Assembly: GCF_900104525.1 (NCBI RefSeq)
Contig: NZ_LT629711.1
Coordinates: forward strand, 2,666,001-2,730,000
From: Pedococcus dokdonensis
GTDB lineage: Bacteria > Actinomycetota > Actinomycetes > Actinomycetales > Dermatophilaceae
DNA length: 64,000 nt
Direction of reading: 5' to 3'
The notes beneath the pieces are model-generated. The model saw nothing but the letters and a program-made list of their open reading frames with translations, was not told where the DNA came from and ran no database searches. This document shows positions 43,082-50,813 of the stretch, piece after piece; the first letter of the stretch is position 1, and the number at the start of each line of letters is the position of its first letter. Position numbers and translations under genes: made by a program.

Positions 43082-43452
43082 GCGACCTGCTGGTCACCAT
43101 CGACCTCGCCGCCGCCGAGCCGCCCTACGAGCAGGTCCGGGCCCAGCTGGCCGGCCTGATCGGCCGCGGGAGCCTGGCCGAGGGCGACCGGCTGCCGACG
43201 GTGCGCGCCCTCGCGGCCGACCTGGGGCTTGCGGTCAACACCGTGGCCCGCGCCTACAAGGAGCTCGAGGCGGAGGGCCTGGTGACCACGCGCCGGCGGG
43301 CCGGGACGGTCGTCGCGGCCGGCTCCCAACCGCTCGACGTCGCCCTCAACCGCAGCGCCGCCGACTACGCGATCCGGGCCGCCCGTGCCGGTCTCAGCGA
43401 GTCGGCCGCGGTCGACCTGGTGCGCGCAGCGCTGCGCGAGGCACGCGCCTGA
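43078..43452 (+). CDS. GntR-family regulator (YtrA-like, short)
   Basis: 124 residues from GTG 43078 in the GTGA overlap. The winged helix is PPYEQVRAQLAGLIGRGSLAEGDRLPTVRALAADLGLAVNTVARAYKELEAEGLVTTRRRAGTVV split over residues 15-80. The C-terminal part is only ~40 residues, as in YtrA-type repressors without a large effector domain. It probably binds the palindrome upstream of its operon. Confidence 0.9.
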   Translation: MSDLLVTIDLAAAEPPYEQVRAQLAGLIGRGSLAEGDRLPTVRALAADLGLAVNTVARAYKELEAEGLVTTRRRAGTVVAAGSQPLDVALNRSAADYAIRAARAGLSESAAVDLVRAALREARA

Positions 43453-43529
43453 CCAGCCCCGCGGCATACCGTGGACTTCGCGGCGTGGCCCCACCCGCGA
43501 GACCGGGCGCCAACGCCCGTGCCGCCGTT

Positions 43530-43559
43530 TTGGTCATTCGCGGGGTCTGCCCTTATGCT
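43530..43559 (+). promoter_or_regulatory. Possible promoter for the tRNA-Glu/Asp pair
   Basis: TTGGTC at 43530-43535 and TATGCT at 43554-43559 are separated by 18 bases, about 58 bases before tRNA-Glu. Confidence 0.4.
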
Positions 43560-43617
43560 TTCGCGAGTCCTCGACGGATCCGCGCCTGGCGCTAAACGGC
43601 GGGGGGCCGTTGACAAG

Positions 43618-43690
43618 GTCCCCATCGTCTAGCGGCCCAGGACCCCGCCCTTTCACGGCGGTAGCACGGGTTCGAATCCCGTTGGGGATA
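43618..43690 (+). tRNA. tRNA-Glu (anticodon TTC)
   Basis: Acceptor GTCCCCA pairs with TGGGGAT (one G-T pair), anticodon loop CTTTCAC gives TTC, T-arm ACGGG TTCGAAT CCCGT, discriminator A. No CCA encoded. Confidence 0.95.
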
Positions 43691-43710
43691 CGCACCACCA
43701 GCACCACCAA

Positions 43711-43784
43711 GGCCCCGTAGCGCAGTTGGTTAGCGCGCCGCCCTGTCACGGCGGAGGTCGCCGGTTCGAGCCCGGTCGGGGTCG
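43711..43784 (+). tRNA. tRNA-Asp (anticodon GTC)
   Basis: Acceptor GGCCCCG pairs with CGGGGTC, anticodon loop CTGTCAC gives GTC, T-loop TTCGAGC, discriminator G. It starts 20 bases after tRNA-Glu and is followed at once by a strong terminator. Confidence 0.95.
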
Positions 43785-43792
43785 CCCCACAC

Positions 43793-43822
43793 GAAGGGCC
43801 CGCACGAGAGTGCGGGCCCTTC
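43793..43822 (+). terminator. Terminator after tRNA-Asp
   Basis: GAAGGGCCCGCAC and GTGCGGGCCCTTC form a perfect 13-base stem with a GAGA loop, 9 bases after tRNA-Asp. Confidence 0.85.
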
Positions 43823-43835
43823 GGCATTCCTCCGC

Positions 43836-43904
43836 ACTTCTGGCCAGCCGTGCCGCGTGTCGGGCGCCGGGAAGCGCTCCCACCCATCACCGGTGGCCAG
43901 AAGT
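43836..43904. repeat. Palindromic repeat family P1, solo copy 4
   Basis: Ends ACTTCTGGCCA and TGGCCAGAAGT, length 69, exactly as copies 1-2, but the interior is largely different. It stands alone between the tRNA-Asp terminator and the end of the oxidoreductase gene, about 33 kb from the gene-bracketing copies. Confidence 0.85.
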
Positions 43905-43914
43905 CGGGGATGAG

Positions 43915-44841
43915 TCAGTTGGTGCTGACCTCGATGGCGATCTTGCCGCGCACGTGGCCGGACTGGCTCAGCTCGAACGCCTTGGCCACGTCGGCCAGCG
44001 CGAACACCTCGGCCACCGGCACGGTCAGCCGGCCTTCGTCGGCCAGGTCACCCAGCGCCGTGAGGTCCTCTGCGCTCGGACGCACCCAGGCGGAGATCCC
44101 GCCCTTCTCGGCCACCGTGCCGTCGGCGATCGACCCGTGCCGCCCAGCATCCGCCAGCACGGCCAGCGTCGAGTCGAGCACGCCACCGACGAAGTCGGCC
44201 ACGACGTCCACGCCGTCGGGCGCCAGCTCGCGCACCCGCTCGGCCAGCCCGTCGCCATACGTCACGGGCTCGGCACCCAGCCCGCGCAGGAACTCGTGGT
44301 TGCCCTCCGAGGCCGTGCCGATGACGCGCGCGCCGAGCGCCTTGGCGATCTGGACGGCCAACAGGCCGACGCCGCCGGCCGCGGCGTGCACGAGGACCGT
44401 CTCGCCGTCCTTGAGGCCGAGCCGTGCGAGCAGCTGGTATGCCGTGAGCCCCGCGAGCGGGAGACCAGCGGCCTGGTGCCAGTCGAGCGACTTCGGCTTG
44501 CGGGCGACCGTGCGCACCGGCGCGGTCACGAGCTCGGCGAACGTCCCGCCCTGCACCCAGTCCTTGCGGGCGTAGGCGATCACCTCGTCGCCGACCGACC
44601 ACTCGGGCGTGTCGAGGCCCACGGCCTCGACGACCCCGGCGACGTCCCAGCCGGGGATGGCGGGGAACTCGACGACCATCAGGCCGTCGAGGTAGCCCTT
44701 GGCCACCTTCCAGTCGACGGGATTGACCGCGGCGCTTCGGACGCGGATCAGCACCTCACCCGGGCCCACCTTGGGGGTCGGCAGGTCGGAGAGCTGGAGG
44801 ATGTCGGGGTCGCCGTACTCGGCGTAGGTGATTGCCTTCAT
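43915..44841 (-). CDS. NADPH:quinone reductase-like medium-chain oxidoreductase
   Basis: 308 residues from ATG 44841 (MKAITYAEYGDPDIL); the frame stays open 20 codons upstream but the family begins here. GroES-like N-domain includes VGPGEVLIRVRSAAVNPVDWKVAKG, and the NADPH-binding site is VLVHAAAGGVGLLAVQIAKALGARVIGTAS. Zinc ligands are missing, so it is a zinc-free quinone-oxidoreductase-type enzyme. The C-terminus ends VRGKIAIEVS. Substrate unknown. Confidence 0.9.
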   Translation of the reverse strand: MKAITYAEYGDPDILQLSDLPTPKVGPGEVLIRVRSAAVNPVDWKVAKGYLDGLMVVEFPAIPGWDVAGVVEAVGLDTPEWSVGDEVIAYARKDWVQGGTFAELVTAPVRTVARKPKSLDWHQAAGLPLAGLTAYQLLARLGLKDGETVLVHAAAGGVGLLAVQIAKALGARVIGTASEGNHEFLRGLGAEPVTYGDGLAERVRELAPDGVDVVADFVGGVLDSTLAVLADAGRHGSIADGTVAEKGGISAWVRPSAEDLTALGDLADEGRLTVPVAEVFALADVAKAFELSQSGHVRGKIAIEVSTN

Positions 44842-44940
44842 GCCCAGCGCAACCACCGAGCCACTCGCGGGCATTCCTGCGCGGGAGGCACTGTGAGCCA
44901 CGGAACGCAGCGACGCCCCGAGAGCCGCATCGGTGGGCCG

Positions 44941-45600
44941 TCAGTCGCCCTGGCTGAGCCGGGCCCGCCACCGGGCCGTGAGGTCGGCCTCACGAGCGGG
45001 CGGGCCGGGCAGCGGGCCGGCGGCCGGTGCCCGCAGCGCTTGCAGCAGCAGGGCGAGGTAGCGGCGACGCAGCGATGCGCCCCCATCGGCACCCGGCAGC
45101 TCGACCAGGGACACCGTCTCGAGCAGGAGCACGATGTCGGCCTCGGTCACGTCGTCGCGCAGCTCGCCGGCCTTGCGCACCCGGCGGAAGAGCCGCCCGG
45201 ACAGTCTCGCGGCGCGCTGGGCCGTCAGGGTGAGCTCGGGCGTGGGGGTGAAGGTGCCGGCCAGCCGTTGCGCCAGCGCCTGGCTCTGCCCGTCGAGCAC
45301 CTCCTGGAGACAGGTGACGTAGGCCGTCCAGGGGTCGTCGTCGGACGCGAGCGCGGCCTCGAGCGACGCGGCATACCTCGTGAGGCCGTCCTCGGCCAGC
45401 GCCCGCAACAGCTGCTCCTTGCTCGGGTAGCGCCGGTAGAGGGCGCTGATGCCCACCCCAGCCGCAGCCGCCACCGACGAGATGGGGGCGTCCGGGTCGG
45501 CCAGGAAGACGGCGCGGGCGGCGTCGAGGATCCGGCCGTCGTTGCGGGCCGCCTCGGCTCGGCGACCGCTCATGGGGGGCTGCTGGGCTGCTTCGGGCAC
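44941..45600 (-). CDS. TetR-family transcriptional repressor
   Basis: 219 residues if GTG 45600 is used; ATG 45573 is the alternative and neither has a clear ribosome site. The DNA-binding domain is RILDAARAVFLADPDAPISSVAAAAGVGISALYRRYPSKEQLLRALAEDG, a standard TetR HTH. The C-terminal helical domain is variable and should bind an unknown ligand. It is divergent from the TIGR03086-type gene, with two palindromic sites between. Confidence 0.88.
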   Translation of the reverse strand: MPEAAQQPPMSGRRAEAARNDGRILDAARAVFLADPDAPISSVAAAAGVGISALYRRYPSKEQLLRALAEDGLTRYAASLEAALASDDDPWTAYVTCLQEVLDGQSQALAQRLAGTFTPTPELTLTAQRAARLSGRLFRRVRKAGELRDDVTEADIVLLLETVSLVELPGADGGASLRRRYLALLLQALRAPAAGPLPGPPAREADLTARWRARLSQGD

Positions 45601-45617
45601 AAACCCAGAATAACAGT

Positions 45618-45668
45618 GGAACGAAACGTTCCGCTCTGCTACCTTGGAACGGAACCAAACATTCCGTT
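45618..45668. promoter_or_regulatory. Two operator palindromes between TetR gene and its target
   Basis: Site 1, GGAACGAAACGTTCC (45618-45632), is a perfect dyad. Site 2, AACGGAA-CCAAACA-TTCCGTT (45648-45668), is a related 7-base dyad. Both use the GGAAC/GTTCC type half-site and sit in the 100-base divergent region, as expected for a repressor binding its own promoter and the divergent one. Confidence 0.75.
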
Positions 45669-45700
45669 TCACTCGCTGCACCTCCCGAAAGGACCAGACC

Positions 45701-46279
45701 ATGGGCTTCGAAGTCCTCACCACCTCCCTCACCGCACTGCAGCAGGTCGCCGACGGCGTGACCGACGACCAGCTGGACGCGTCCACCCCCTGCGCCGAGT
45801 GGACGGTGGCCCAGGTGCTGCTGCACGCCGCCGGCGACCAGCACGCCTGGGCGAGCTACGTCGGCAGCGGGGCGCTGCCCACCTACAACCCGTTCGACCC
45901 CCCGGCTCGCCCGGAAGGCACCGCGAGCGAGCTCGTCTCCGCCGCCGTGTCCGCCGCCACCGCCGCGTGGGAGTCCGTGGACCCCGCCTCCGAGGCGGTC
46001 CCGACTCCGCTCCCTCCCGTGCCCACCCTGCGAGCCGACCTCGCGGCGGCCGCGTGTGCACTGGACGCGGCGGTCCACGCGTGGGACGTGGCCGTCGCGA
46101 CCGGCCAGCCGTCACCGCTGACCGACGAGCTGGCCGCTGCCCTCGAGCCCGGCGCCCGGACCGTCGTGGAGCCGCTGCGTGGCTTCGCGTATGCCGCGCC
46201 GCTGGCTCCCGAGGCCGGCGAGGGTCCCGCGGCGGCCCTCCTGCGCTACCTCGGTCGCGACCCCGAGTGGGCCGCCTGA
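45701..46279 (+). CDS. TIGR03086-family (DinB-like, mycothiol-linked) protein
   Basis: 192 residues from ATG 45701 with GAAAGGA upstream. Opening LTTSLTALQQVADGVTDDQLDASTPCAEWTVAQVLLHAAGDQHAW is the conserved start (LxxVxxxqldxPTPC.eWtv..ll.H) of TIGR03086/maleylpyruvate isomerase-like DinB proteins, with the metal His in LLHAAGDQ. A second His lies in ALDAAVHAWDVAVATG. Such enzymes often use mycothiol; the window also encodes mshD. Under TetR control, probably a detoxifying thiol transferase. Confidence 0.85.
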   Translation: MGFEVLTTSLTALQQVADGVTDDQLDASTPCAEWTVAQVLLHAAGDQHAWASYVGSGALPTYNPFDPPARPEGTASELVSAAVSAATAAWESVDPASEAVPTPLPPVPTLRADLAAAACALDAAVHAWDVAVATGQPSPLTDELAAALEPGARTVVEPLRGFAYAAPLAPEAGEGPAAALLRYLGRDPEWAA

Positions 46280-46467
46280 GCCGCCACGCGAGCCCCTCAT
46301 CGCGAGCGAGGACACGGCGCGCCGCGCGATCGGCCGGTCTCGGCCGGGGAGCCCGGCGCGTCATGTCCTCGGTGACGAGAGGGCGTCAGGAAGGGCGGCG
46401 AGATGGGCTATGATCGTGCGGTCGCGGCGGGCCAGACCCGTCGCGGACGCATGTGAAGCACCACCCA

Positions 46468-46544
46468 GGCCAGGTAGCTCAGTTGGTACGAGCGTCCGAC
46501 TGAAAATCGGAAGGTCGGCGGTTCGACCCCGCCCCTGGCCACCA
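46468..46544 (+). tRNA. tRNA-Phe (anticodon GAA), CCA encoded
   Basis: Acceptor GGCCAGG pairs with CCTGGCC, anticodon loop CTGAAAA gives GAA, T-loop TTCGACC, discriminator A followed by CCA at 46542-46544. Confidence 0.95.
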
Positions 46545-46545
46545 C

Positions 46546-46579
46546 AAGCCCGCAGGTCAGAGCACTGGCCCGCGGGTTT
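46546..46579 (+). terminator. Terminator after tRNA-Phe
   Basis: AAGCCCGC (46546-46553) pairs with GCGGGTTT (46572-46579), with inner pairing across GTCAG/CTGGC, directly after the tRNA. Confidence 0.7.
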
Positions 46580-46818
46580 CGTGTTCCCCGCGCCGTTCTT
46601 CGCTCACCCACCTGCCACGCCGACCCTCGAGCCGTGGAGGGACAGCGCGCGGGCCGGGGGCTGGTGCTCGACCTCGTCATCGTCGTCGCCCTGGCGTGGG
46701 TCGTCTGGGTCACCGCCGGTGCGTATGCCGCGGAGGTGACCACCCCCGCAGGGAACGGGCGGCCGAGGGGTGGTGACCCCTCGGCGTTCAGCCGGTCCGG
46801 GCGGAACAGAGTGTTCGA

Positions 46819-49800
46819 GTGGGCTTCCACAGCCGGATGCAGCAAACTCGCTGTGTGCAGGATCCACAGCTTGGCGAGCTCGCGAGCTCCGGCGCCGACG
46901 GCCCCGACGGCCCCGGGGAAGTCGGTGGTGCCGGCGCCCTGGGCGACAGCGACCAACTCAGCCGCTGGTTGGTCGAGGCGTCCCCCGATGGGCTCTGGGT
47001 GTTCGACGACCAGGGCCACACCGTGCTGGCCAACGCGCGGATGGCCCAGATGCTCGGGCGGACGGCCGAGGAGATGCGGGGCCTGTCGGTCTTCGAGACC
47101 CTCGACGCAGAGGGGCAGGAGCAGTTCGCGCACCACCTGCGCGACCTGGAGGAGACGTCCGAGAGCGGCAGCAACCTCGAGTGCAGCCTGTTGCGCAAGG
47201 ACGGCGAGCGGTTCTGGGCCCTGGTCAGCCACACGCCCATCAACGACGACGACGGCAAGCACGTCGGCTGGCTGCACCGGGTCACCGAGTACAGCCAGCA
47301 GCGGCGCCTGATCGACACCCTCCAGCGCCGCGAGGCCCAGCTCGCAGAGGCCCAGCGGATTGCCAAGATCGGCAGCTGGGAGTGGGACGTCGTCAACGAC
47401 GTGGTCACCTGGTCCGACGAGCTCTACCGGATCTACGGCGTCACGCCCGACGACAGCTTCGTCCCCAACTACCAGGGCTTCCTCGACCGCATGCACCCCG
47501 ACGACCGCGAGGTCGCGGCCACGGCGGTCCAGCAGGCGCTCGACGGCGACGGCGAGTTCGTCTTCGACGCGCGCATCTTCCGGGCCGACGGGTCGATCGC
47601 GTGGGTCCGTGGCCGCGGCCAGGTCGTCACCGGCCCCGACGGCAGGGCCGTGCGGATGGGTGGGACCTCCCAGGACATCACCGACAGCAAGGACGCCGAG
47701 CAGGCTCTCGGCCTGTTGACCGGAATGGCCACGGCGGCGAACGAGGCGACCTCGCTCGCCGAGGTGATCCCCCAGATCATGGAGCTCGTGACGACCCACA
47801 CCGGGTGGCTGTCGGTGGCCGGTTGGTTGGTCGACGCCGACGGCGGGCTCGACCCGATCGCCGGACCGCAGCACGCGGTCCCGGACGAGGACCTCGACGA
47901 GGCGGAGCGGCTCGCCCACGCGGCCGTCGAGAGCCTGACGCCGCAGGCCTCACTCACCACCGAGGGCACCAGCCTGGTCGCCGCGCCGGTCGTGGCCCGT
48001 GACCGAGCCGCCTGCGTCATCGTGATGGACACGCGCGCGAACACCCCGCCGACGGAGACCGACGGGCTCACCGTCGGCCGGGCGACGTCGATCTTCGCGC
48101 GGGTCGCCGAACGCGAGCTCGCAGCCGAGGAGCTGCGCCAGGCCCGCGACAACGCCGAGAGCGCGTCGCTGGCCAAGTCTGAGTTCCTCGCGACGATGAG
48201 CCACGAGATCCGGACCCCGCTCAACGGCGTGATCGGGCTGTCCGAGCTGCTCGGCCGCACCGAGCTGAGCCCCCACCAGCGCCGGCTCGCCGACGGGATC
48301 GACGGTGCCGGTCGCAGCCTCCTCGCGCTCGTCAACGACATCCTCGACCTGTCCAAGATCGAGGCCGGGCGACTCGAGCTCGAGGCGGTCGACTTCGACC
48401 CGCGGGCCATCGTCGAGCAGAGCACCACGCTGATGGCCGAGCGGGCCCGCGCGAAGGACCTCGAGCTCGCGGTGACCTGCCTGCCCGACGTGCCCGCCGC
48501 CGTCTGCGGCGACCCGGTGCGCTTCGGGCAGGTGATCTCCAACCTCGCCTCGAACGCCGTGAAGTTCACGACCAGCGGTGAGGTGGTCGTCCGGGCCAGC
48601 GTGGAGTCGACCCACGAGGACGGCGGCACCACGATCCGCGTCGAGGTCAGTGACACCGGTTCGGGCATGACCCCCGAGGTCAAGGAGCGGCTCTTCACCG
48701 CGTTCTCCCAGGGCGACAGCTCCACCACGAGGGAGTACGGCGGCACCGGCCTGGGACTGGCCATCAGCCGCCAGATCGTCGAGCAGATGAACGGCGAGAT
48801 CGGGGTCAACAGCGAGCCCGGCTACGGCAGCACGTTCTGGTTCACCGCCCGGTTCGAGCCGGCCCGCGAGGTCGAGTCGTCGGGCTCCCCACTCCCCGAC
48901 GTGGCCGGCCTGCGGATCCTCGTCGTCGACGACAACGAGACCAACCGGTTCATCCTCGAGGAGCAGCTGGCCGGGTGGTCGATCGAGGCCGCGATCGCCG
49001 CCTCCGCCGTCGAAGGGCTCGGCCTGCTCGACGAGGCGCACCGCCGAAACCAGCCGTTCGACATCGTCCTGCTCGACTACGTCATGCCCGGCGTCAACGG
49101 CGAGCAGTTCGCCCGGATGGTGCGGGGCGACGGCCGGTTCGGCGACACCCGGATCATCCTGCTCACCTCGGCCATGGACCTCGACCCCGAGGTGCTGACC
49201 GCAGCCGGGATCAACGTGTCACTCACCAAGCCGGTGCTGCCCTCCAGCCTGCTCGACACCCTGGCGAACGTCGCGGGCGACCGCGCCGAGACGCTGGCCG
49301 CCCAGAACGGCGCCGAGGGCGCACCGGGTCGCACCGGCCGCGCGCCGGCCGGCTCGCGTGGTCACGTCCTCGTCGTGGAGGACAACGAGGTCAACCAGAT
49401 GGTCGCCGTGGGCATCCTCGAGAGCCTCGGGTATGCCGTGACCGTCGCCGAGAACGGGCTGGCCGGCTACTACGCCTTCCAGTCGGCCGACGGCAGCTTC
49501 GACGCAGTCCTGATGGACTGCCAGATGCCGCAGATGGACGGCTACGACTCGACGCGCATGATCCGGTCCTTCGAGGACGACCAGTACCGCACCCCCATCG
49601 TCGCGATGACCGCCGCGGCGATCGCCGGCGAGCGCGAACGCTGCCTCGAGGCGGGGATGGACGACTTCCTGACCAAGCCGGTCGACGTCACCCTGCTCCG
49701 CGAGACCCTCGACCGCTGGGTCCCCGTCAAGGGCGACACCCCCCTCGACGACACCGCTCCGGACAGCCGCCGGCTGGCCGCGCTGGCCGACGGCTCGGTC

Positions 49801-50151
49801 CTCGACGTCTCGCGGCTGGAGGAGCTGCTCGACCTCGACCCGGGCGACCCGTCGATGCTCCTGCGCTTCATCGACCGGTTCGGCCCGAACGCCCGCGGCA
49901 CGCTCGCCGGCATGCGCGAGGCACGCGAGGCCGACACGCCATACGAGCTGGGCCGCTTCGCGCACGCCCTGAAGGGCAGCGCCTCGAACCTCGGGGCGAC
50001 CCGGCTGGCCACCCTCTGCAAGGAGGTCGAGGACCAGGGCGAGGACGGTGTCGTCGTCGACCAGCCCACCCTCGTGGCGGTCGAGCGCGCCCTCGACGCG
50101 GCGGTGAAGGCGCTCGAGGCCTTCGCCGTGGTGCTGCGGCGCCAGTCCTGA
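46819..50151 (+). CDS. Hybrid sensor histidine kinase: PAS-PAS-GAF-HisKA-HATPase-REC-REC-HPt
   Basis: 1110 residues from GTG 46819; the first ~40 residues are low complexity and the true start could be slightly later. Two PAS folds span about 47-160 (LSRWLVEASPDGLWVFDDQG) and 180-290 (WEWDVVNDVVTWSDELYRIYG). A GAF-like region runs to ~430. The kinase core has SHEIRTPLNG with His462, NLASNAVKF, DTGSGM and GGTGLGLAIS. Receiver 1 has VVDDNETN with Asp753 (LLDYVMPG) and Lys804; receiver 2 has VVEDNEVN with Asp900 (LMDCQMPQMDG) and Lys953. The end is an HPt domain, HALKGSASNLGA, His1049. No membrane segment is visible, so it should sense a cytosolic signal. No partner regulator lies beside it. A hairpin terminator follows. 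Confidence 0.92.
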   Translation: MGFHSRMQQTRCVQDPQLGELASSGADGPDGPGEVGGAGALGDSDQLSRWLVEASPDGLWVFDDQGHTVLANARMAQMLGRTAEEMRGLSVFETLDAEGQEQFAHHLRDLEETSESGSNLECSLLRKDGERFWALVSHTPINDDDGKHVGWLHRVTEYSQQRRLIDTLQRREAQLAEAQRIAKIGSWEWDVVNDVVTWSDELYRIYGVTPDDSFVPNYQGFLDRMHPDDREVAATAVQQALDGDGEFVFDARIFRADGSIAWVRGRGQVVTGPDGRAVRMGGTSQDITDSKDAEQALGLLTGMATAANEATSLAEVIPQIMELVTTHTGWLSVAGWLVDADGGLDPIAGPQHAVPDEDLDEAERLAHAAVESLTPQASLTTEGTSLVAAPVVARDRAACVIVMDTRANTPPTETDGLTVGRATSIFARVAERELAAEELRQARDNAESASLAKSEFLATMSHEIRTPLNGVIGLSELLGRTELSPHQRRLADGIDGAGRSLLALVNDILDLSKIEAGRLELEAVDFDPRAIVEQSTTLMAERARAKDLELAVTCLPDVPAAVCGDPVRFGQVISNLASNAVKFTTSGEVVVRASVESTHEDGGTTIRVEVSDTGSGMTPEVKERLFTAFSQGDSSTTREYGGTGLGLAISRQIVEQMNGEIGVNSEPGYGSTFWFTARFEPAREVESSGSPLPDVAGLRILVVDDNETNRFILEEQLAGWSIEAAIAASAVEGLGLLDEAHRRNQPFDIVLLDYVMPGVNGEQFARMVRGDGRFGDTRIILLTSAMDLDPEVLTAAGINVSLTKPVLPSSLLDTLANVAGDRAETLAAQNGAEGAPGRTGRAPAGSRGHVLVVEDNEVNQMVAVGILESLGYAVTVAENGLAGYYAFQSADGSFDAVLMDCQMPQMDGYDSTRMIRSFEDDQYRTPIVAMTAAAIAGERERCLEAGMDDFLTKPVDVTLLRETLDRWVPVKGDTPLDDTAPDSRRLAALADGSVLDVSRLEELLDLDPGDPSMLLRFIDRFGPNARGTLAGMREAREADTPYELGRFAHALKGSASNLGATRLATLCKEVEDQGEDGVVVDQPTLVAVERALDAAVKALEAFAVVLRRQS

Positions 50152-50166
50152 CCCGAACCCGCAAGA

Positions 50167-50205
50167 CGAAGCCGCCGGTCACAGGGGGCGTGACCGGCGG
50201 CTTCG
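50167..50205 (+). terminator. Strong terminator after the sensor kinase
   Basis: CGAAGCCGCCGGTCAC pairs perfectly with GTGACCGGCGGCTTCG around a seven-base loop, then TTG. It begins 15 bases after the stop. Confidence 0.9.
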
Positions 50206-50306
50206 TTGAAAGGGACTTACTCGTGCTGCCAGGTTCCCGTCTGGTTCATGGGCGGGTCTGGGTCCTGCATCGTCGGATCACTGTGGGGGTTAGCGACCCG
50301 GCGTTC

Positions 50307-50693
50307 TCAGGCGGACTGGGCGGAGTCCGCGACCACCTGGCCGGTGCTCGTGAGGTAGGCACCGGTCCGCGCGCCGAGCGCCAGCCGGCGACGCACCTCG
50401 CGCATCAGCTCGTCGTTCGTGGCGAGCATCAGGGCCTCGTTGTGCTCGATGCCACCGATGACCGAGAGGCCACAGCCCTCGGCCGCGCGGAGGGTGATCT
50501 CGCGCGCCGAGACGCACAGCGCGCGGGACAGCCCCAGGATGTCGTCGGGCTGCGGCCATTCGGGCAGGACCGGCGACTCGAGGATTCCCTCGAGCGTCCA
50601 CTCGTCCAGACCACTTCGCGTGGCGAGGGTGGCGCGGCTCCATCCGAGGACGCGCAGCTGCTCCTGCAGGAATGCGCCGAGGCTGTTGATCAC
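50307..50693 (-). CDS. XRE-like helix-turn-helix protein
   Basis: 128 residues from ATG 50693. Residues 5-65 (GAFLQEQLRVLGWSRATLATRSGLDEWTLEGILES...QPDDILGLSRAL) follow the lambda-repressor-like five-helix pattern. The C-terminal half is a helical tail without known motif (LMREVRRRLALGARTGAYL). Possible regulator; target not visible. It converges with the sensor kinase gene. Confidence 0.75.
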   Translation of the reverse strand: MINSLGAFLQEQLRVLGWSRATLATRSGLDEWTLEGILESPVLPEWPQPDDILGLSRALCVSAREITLRAAEGCGLSVIGGIEHNEALMLATNDELMREVRRRLALGARTGAYLTSTGQVVADSAQSA

Positions 50694-50813
50694 GATGGCT
50701 CCAAGGGGGTTGTGAGGGCTACCCCCTGATAGAAGCGCGAAATCGACCCCCGAAACCGTTTTTTTGCCATCCCTTGACCAATGTCTCGTCCGTTCGGCGG
50801 ACTGTGCCTCCCC

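Noticed and set aside
43726..46413. Long plus-strand open frame across the tRNA-Asp/oxidoreductase/TetR region
   Set aside because: It starts inside a tRNA and runs antisense to two well-supported genes; low-complexity translation.
46634..46750. Possible small membrane peptide before the sensor kinase
   Set aside because: It shows one hydrophobic stretch, but no ribosome site and no stop in frame before it enters the kinase gene.
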